A stretch of DNA of 64,000 bases, from positions 2,604,001 through 2,668,000 of the forward strand of contig JAECYW010000005.1 in the NCBI GenBank assembly GCA_023014335.1, written 5' to 3'. Position 1 is the stretch's first letter. Every line of letters starts with the position of its first letter. Below the pieces are notes generated by a model. That model made no database searches, was not told where the DNA came from, and saw nothing but the letters and a program-made list of their open reading frames with translations. Both the position numbers and the translations under genes were made by a program. This DNA is from Galerina marginata (Eukaryota; Basidiomycota; Agaricomycetes; Agaricales; Galerinaceae). Below are positions 59,219 through 64,000 of this stretch, one piece after another.

Positions 59219-59308
59219 ATGTCAGGACCGTCCAGCACCGCCCGTCCCATCCACCCCCGTCGTCGTAGACAGCCCCAGCCATCGCCGATCCCCATCATCA
59301 ATGGCTGA
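59219..59308 (+). promoter_or_regulatory. Upstream ORF overlapping the Zn2Cys6 start
   Basis: An ATG at 59219 opens a 29-codon frame whose TGA (59306-59308) overlaps the main ATG at 59301 in another phase. Such overlapping upstream ORFs usually lower translation of the main frame. It would act only if transcription starts upstream of 59219, which I cannot see. Confidence 0.45.
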
Positions 59309-60602
59309 GCAGGTCAAACCCGCCCCTCCGACTCAGGAGCACCCGTATCCGCCTCCTACCATCGTGCCGTACCCCCACCAGGGCTACAATGGCCCATATC
59401 CACCCCCAGGACCCCCCGGAGCATACATGCCACCTTTTTTCGCGTACCCACCGCCACCCGACGGCAGTCATCCCGAGGCTGGACAGAATGGCGTCCCGCC
59501 GACACCCTACATGATTGGACTCCCTCCTGGCGTCGTATATGCCTACCAGACCCATCCACAGACGCAGCGTACGCTCGTTCTGTTATCCTCGTCCTATCAC
59601 CACTCATTTCTCACGTAGCTTTTACAGCTCCTCCGGCGAGTGCCTCGACTCCACCTGCACTGGCGCACCGCCCGAAGCGCAAACAGGTCAAGATGGCTGT
59701 AAGCTTTGTTACAACTTGTACAATTCGCCCATGCTGAATTAACTTTCTGACAGTGCACTAATTGCGCTGGCGCCTGCAAGCGATGTGACGAAACCCGCCC
59801 GTGCGAGCGATGTGTCAAGTATGGCATTGCCGATAGTTGCGTTGATGGCCAGCGGAAGGAGCGGAAGAAGGGCATCAAACGTGGCCCCTACAAGCGCAAG
59901 GCCAAGGGCGAAGCGGATTCGCCGAGCTTCAGCGGTAGGGTCTCTTCTTACGTACATGCACACGAGTTGATGTCCTCCCTAGGCGGCGCCGACTGGCCAA
60001 ATGGGACACCACCTTCCTCGACGACCTCTGCACCGGGCATCCACCCAGTCCAGGCCCCATATGCGCCTGAGGGGTACTACCCCGTCTACTACCCGCCACC
60101 TGGGTTCATGCCCCACCCCCACGACGGCCAACCAGGTCCAGACGGCTCTCCTCCCCATCCAAACGGCCAGCCCATCATGCCATACTACATCCATCCCGGG
60201 TCGTACCAGTTCCCGCATTATCCGCCTATCTACCCACCCGGAGCGCCTCCCCCGCCTGGCGCTCAACCGTCCTCGGCCCCAGCATCGCAGGCTGCATCAG
60301 AGCAGCCGCAGACCGTCAACCCATCTGACACGGGACGAAAAGAGGAGGCTGCGTCTGGGGCTGAGCGCAACGGCGTCGAGGCTGCTGGTGCGGGCAAGAA
60401 GCGGTCGAGGACGACGAAGAACGGAGAGCCGAAGGCGAAGAAGGTCAAGACGGCCGTTAACGGCACTCCTGTCCCCGCTGTTGCCCCACCTCCTCCCGCA
60501 CACGTGGAGAAGGACAAGCACGAGACCCCTCAACCCGGTACTGGAGAAGGAGACGACCACGACGCCGATGGCGCTAGTGGTGACGGCGACAAATCCGCAT
60601 GA
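59301..60602 (+). CDS. Zn2Cys6 transcription factor, Pro-rich
   Basis: Four exons: 59301-59568, 59619-59698, 59754-59934 and 59983-60602 (1149 nt, 382 aa). After a Pro/Tyr-rich start comes the binuclear zinc cluster (about residues 117-145) with spacing C-x2-C-x6-C-x5-C-x2-C-x8-C. It is immediately preceded by KRKQVKMA and followed by a basic GIKRGPYKRK. The second half is Pro/Tyr/His-rich, then Lys-rich (about 305-330) with nuclear-localisation-like KKRSR and KAKKVK, and ends acidic. The protein should bind DNA in the nucleus; targets are unknown. The cluster is split across exons 2 and 3 right at the first Cys. No fungal middle homology domain is visible. Confidence 0.9.
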
Positions 60603-62173
60603 GCCTGCTTTTCTTGCTTGCCCTCACGGTGTGTCTGCGCCTACAATATTCTTGTCCGGAGCGACAGTCCTCTTATAATATGTTTTAATAGCGATCCTTG
60701 CATGTGCCATATCATCATCGTCGTCATCATCATCCATCATCGTTGCTTTCTTGTTATATTATCATCACCGTCTTCGTCGTCGTTGACACGTCTTGCGTCT
60801 GAGTAGTGTGGTTTGACCCCCAAGCCCCAAGGCCGAAGCATGACGAACTCAATCACAATCAACCCTTCACCCATTTTTTAATGCTCAACATACACGGACG
60901 ACAATTTCGCCTTGAGTTTTTTCTTCTTTCTTTTTCTTCCGTTTGTTTATTTTGTTGGTCGGGTTTTCCGACCAACATTCTGCGCACCCTATTTATTTAT
61001 TCTTCTCCTTTCTTCTTTCTTTCTTTTGAAAAGGGTGTCCGCTGGCTTTTTGACCTTCAACTTGGCCCACATGAGTGTTATTTGTCTGGACCTAGTTGTT
61101 GGCCTGTCAAATGACCTTCGGAATACCATGGTGGGTGGTTTCTGAGATGTTTTTGATGTGGTTTTTTTCTTCTCTTTGCCTTTTTCTTTCTTCTTTTGCT
61201 TTTTTTTGTTTTTGCTTTTGGTGGGTTTGTAGATCGAGTTTTTTGTCTTTCTGCAGATCTCTTCTTTCTTTCTTTCTTTCTTTTTTCCTTTTTTCCTTTT
61301 TTTTTTTTGAATGCTTTCTGTTCCATCTAGTCTGGTCACCCCTGCCCTCCTACACCATATCCAGCCCGATGTCGTGTCGGTGGGCTTGTCGGGCTACCTT
61401 CTAGCTGATTATTTATTATTTATTCCACTCTCATCCCCTCTGCTTTCCCCTCTCCTTCCTCTCCAGTTCAGATTCTCCAGCACGATTTCTCTTCTCTTCT
61501 CTTCTCTAAACGATACACGACATTTCTCCCCATGATTCTCTCCTCTCTCATCTCAGCTCATGTAGTGCAGTGTACGCAGCAGAATTGTACGAGTATGGCT
61601 TATGCTTATTATCATAGAAGATGTGCATGTACAGGATATAGTGTGTACTTCTACGATGTATGGTGTAGTGTATGTATACGTACTTGTACTTTTACTCTCC
61701 ACTTTGCTCTCGTTTCTCGCTATGGTTTCATGTAGTTTTTTTTTCGATTCGAATATTGTTGGTCGTTTTCTTTTGTATGTTCTGCTTCTCGTCTGTCGTT
61801 TTTGAAAATTGAAAAAATTATTTATTAACTTGTGTTCTTCAGCGAAGAGTAGTTTTTGAATGGGATGATCTTGGGGGCCGATTTTGCAGTGGCTATCGGT
61901 AGTCAGTCCGCTCACCAGGGTTAAAAACTGCCGGCTTTTCTCGGATTAACACGGTATATTTTATGTTGTAGTCCGAAGAAGACAGGCCAAGCTTTACTTC
62001 CCACAAATACGGATATTTTCTTCCTAAAAACTGAAGCATATTAATGCACATGCACCTTTCATGTTACCGATTTTCCAATCCATTCAGCCGCAAGTGTTGT
62101 CGTCGATAAGCCATTTACCCCAAATATTGCCCCACTGCTCGACAACATAAGCGTCAGGAATCAATTATTCCAC
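60603..62173. other. Intergenic region with low-complexity tracts
   Basis: No gene is supported. It holds the 3' end of the Zn2Cys6 gene, with a CATCAT/CGTCAT triplet-rich tract at about 60710-60785, a long T-rich tract (separate entry), and AT-rich sequence leading to the end of the leftward gene at 62174. Long frames here are products of the biased composition. Confidence 0.55.
61141..61310 (+). repeat. Pyrimidine-rich low-complexity tract
   Basis: T-rich sequence with TTTTCTT and CTTT repeats, including a run of TTTC units at about 61262-61282 and a poly-T run near 61300. On the opposite strand it yields a spurious Lys-rich frame. It is probably a simple-sequence tract. Confidence 0.6.
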
Positions 62174-63540
62174 TTATTCGCAGAAAAGACTTGCCCATCC
62201 TCGTTCACAGGAAGTTGGCCCATCATACCAGGTTCCATTTATTTGGGTTGGAGCGGTACGGCAGATGACTGGCCAGTCGGTGGTATCTGGGAAATCCAAT
62301 AGTTGTGCTTCAAAACGCTAAACCAATTGTTGAACAAGAAGGAAAAGTAAATGGAGGATACAATAAATTGCTGACCCGATACCCTGATTCGGCACACCCC
62401 TCCACACAAAAATGAGCAGCAGTGCATTTTTCCCAAGGGACTAAAAGAAGACATACTTTGTCTACCGGATAATCCCATCGAGGGGTACACGATGGCTCGT
62501 CAATATCGACTTCCCAATGTCCAGTAACTCGTCCGCAGAGGCCCTTTCAAATTCAAAAGTCAGTCCGTGATCCACTAAATAAGCGGACCATCATATCACA
62601 CACTTGATCCTCGCACCGAGTAGGAAACCATTCCTTTCCATGTATCTCAACCGACTTGTTCCAACACGCCGCGGCCTGGATGCTATCAACACCCAGTGGG
62701 ACATTTGAAAGGCTGGCAGTGTATTCTTTCAGCTTGTAGCGCAAGCAATGACCGGCCTCCAGGCCAGCCCACACAATAGCTGCCCGCTTTTTTGTGTCCT
62801 CCTTTTGATCTCTCCTCTCCTTTGTCTCTTTCTCCTGTCTTTCGCGGCCCCATTTCGCGCGATCCTGTTCAATAACCCGCTTTTCGCGTTCCCATTCTGT
62901 ACGCTCCTCTTCCATTTCCGCACGCTGAGCCTGGTGTTCCTGCTCCTCCTCCGCACGTTTGGCCTGGTGTTTCCGGTCCTCTTCCGCAAGCTGGGCCCGG
63001 TGTTTCCGCTCCTCCTCTGCACGTTGTGCCTGATGCTCCTGTTCCTCCACCACCCATTCCTGTCTTGCGAGTTTCCAGCGGTGTTTTTCCGCCGCACGCT
63101 GGGCCTGATGTCTCTGCTCCTCCACCTCCCATTCCTTTCTTGTGACTGTCCAATTCCGCTTCTCTTCGGCCCATTGGCGACGAATGACGTCATGCTCTTT
63201 TTGGTTTAGCGGATCGTTCAAAATATACCCCCCAAAGCCGCATGAAAACAAGAGAGATACGATAGCTATGCAGCAGACGAGTTTGAGCCCTAGTTGGCGT
63301 GCTTTGCCTAGTCTCTGGCCCCTTGTATATTGTCCTCCTTGTTGTTCAGCTGTCCCATACATCCGATTATGTCCTCCTAGAAGTGGGTCTCTATCTTCGG
63401 CGGGCAACACCCATGGATCGATATTGTCATAAGGCGGTGGAGGTCTGGGGCTATAGCCCGAGAAAGTCAGTAGATACAGCGATCAAGGTGTTCATCGCTC
63501 ACTCAGACCCGTCACGGCTGGTTTGTTGATATCCGGGCAT
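62174..63540 (-). CDS. Single-pass membrane protein with long coiled coil
   Basis: Five exons: 63540-63503, 63450-62604, 62543-62457, 62399-62376 and 62317-62174 (1140 nt, 379 aa). A Pro-rich N-terminus (PRPPPPYDN) precedes one membrane helix (LVCCIAIVSLLFSCGFGGYI). A long charged helix follows, with near-exact 11-residue repeats of the EEQEHQAQRAE type. The C-terminal domain is Cys-rich: CLRYKLKEYTASLSNVPLG, PTRCED, GRVTGHWEVDIDEPSC, DTTDWPVICRTAPTQI and a final Cys-Glu. This set is a recurrent family in mushroom genomes, with an N-in topology suggested by the single helix. Function is unknown. The frame is open upstream of 63540 through an acceptor-like TCTAG near 63620, so a 5' exon may exist. 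Confidence 0.8.
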
Positions 63541-64000
63541 GTCTTCTTTATTAAGAGTGTCCTCCGAGTGGTGAGTGGACGAAGCAAACCGACTAGCTTT
63601 AAGCGCCCAAGGTTCAATCTAGACAAATTTACTGTCAGGTGATGTAAGTCAGATACAAGGATTTATTTCTGTCCAACTGGGACACTCAAATTCCCATGGC
63701 TCTGTACATTGTTGTAAGCAGGTATTTTATTTAAAAATGTCCCGATGGTCACAATTTCTCGTATATGAGATGTTATAATTATACTGCTATACTACGTATT
63801 TTCCGAGTTTCTGTCATATAAAAATACTGGTTGCCTGGGCCTGAGCTGTGATACAAATTAGCAATGTCGACTTGAGAGTTTGGTCGTATGCCCGAACCAC
63901 GAAACAATGCCGTTCTCGGCTTCCGTAGTACACGGTTGTTCACCGACCACCACCTCTCCGAGTCCCTGACGCCGACGGTCTAATCTCTCTCCCCTGCGCA
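63541..64000. other. Upstream region of the membrane-protein gene
   Basis: From 63540 to about 63620 the minus strand stays open in the same frame (it contains KASRFASSTHHSEDTLNKED), so the coding region or leader may extend here. Beyond that the sequence is AT-rich with no supported gene to the window edge. Confidence 0.4.

Noticed and set aside
59301..59618. Unspliced 105-codon version of the Zn2Cys6 N-terminus
   Set aside because: It reads into the first intron. The GTACGC donor and ACGTAG acceptor restore the frame into the zinc cluster.
60989..61339. Lys-rich minus-strand frame
   Set aside because: It is produced by the T-rich low-complexity tract and has no normal amino-acid variety.
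1..64000. CRISPR arrays, rRNA genes, complete transposons with terminal repeats
   Set aside because: None seen. The sequence is eukaryotic nuclear DNA and I found no regular spacer arrays, rRNA blocks, intact transposase/pol frames or long terminal repeats.

Overview
This window looks like nuclear DNA of an Agaricomycete (mushroom-forming basidiomycete). Genes are split by many 45-65 nt GT..AG introns and sit close together on both strands. The families point the same way: a class I hydrophobin, a fungal lysine-specific aspzincin protease, a NACHT NTPase with a Gly-Gly-Thr-Phe-Thr N-terminal motif, an Sst2/FlbA-type RGS protein, a Num1/Mcp5-type cortical anchor and a single-pass coiled-coil membrane family of a kind I recognise from mushroom genomes. 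I built the exon models by hand from splice signals. Most multi-exon models add up to a whole number of codons with one open frame, but none is checked against transcripts.

Layout. 1-8282 is gene-poor and holds diverged repeats. 8283-10679 (-) is a Ser/Pro/Gln/His-rich unknown. 10680-18714 is another gene-poor stretch with decayed coding-like frames. 18715-19918 (+) is a CFAP20/DUF667-like gene, tail-to-tail with a doubtful multi-exon unknown (19973-20979, -). 21723-27080 (-) is a large coiled-coil plus PH-domain cortical protein. 28995-30286 (+) is a secreted peptidyl-Lys metalloendopeptidase, and 31583-33537 (+) an HSF-type transcription factor. 35570-36083 (+) is a hydrophobin. 36437-38330 holds a broken reading frame and a decayed tandem duplication. 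38572-39438 (-) encodes a secreted protein of repeated cationic amphipathic segments separated by acidic spacers.

From 40938 the window is gene-dense: a coiled-coil unknown (+), a DUF2855 protein (-), an F-box/LRR-like protein (+), an acyltransferase-3-like membrane protein (+), a NACHT NTPase (-), protoporphyrinogen oxidase (-), a second F-box/LRR-like paralogue (+), an RGS regulator (+), a glutamine-synthetase-like enzyme (-), a Zn2Cys6 transcription factor with an overlapping upstream ORF (+), and a membrane protein with an 11-residue-period coiled coil (-).

There is no sign of one operon-like pathway, as expected for a fungal nuclear region. The secreted set (protease, hydrophobin, repeat-peptide precursor) lies within about 10 kb and would act at the cell surface or outside the cell. 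The most unusual object is the repeat-peptide precursor at 38572-39438. Next come the array of dynein-light-chain-like Gln-Thr motifs in the cortical anchor, the NACHT gene and the cilia-linked family member in a lineage without cilia.
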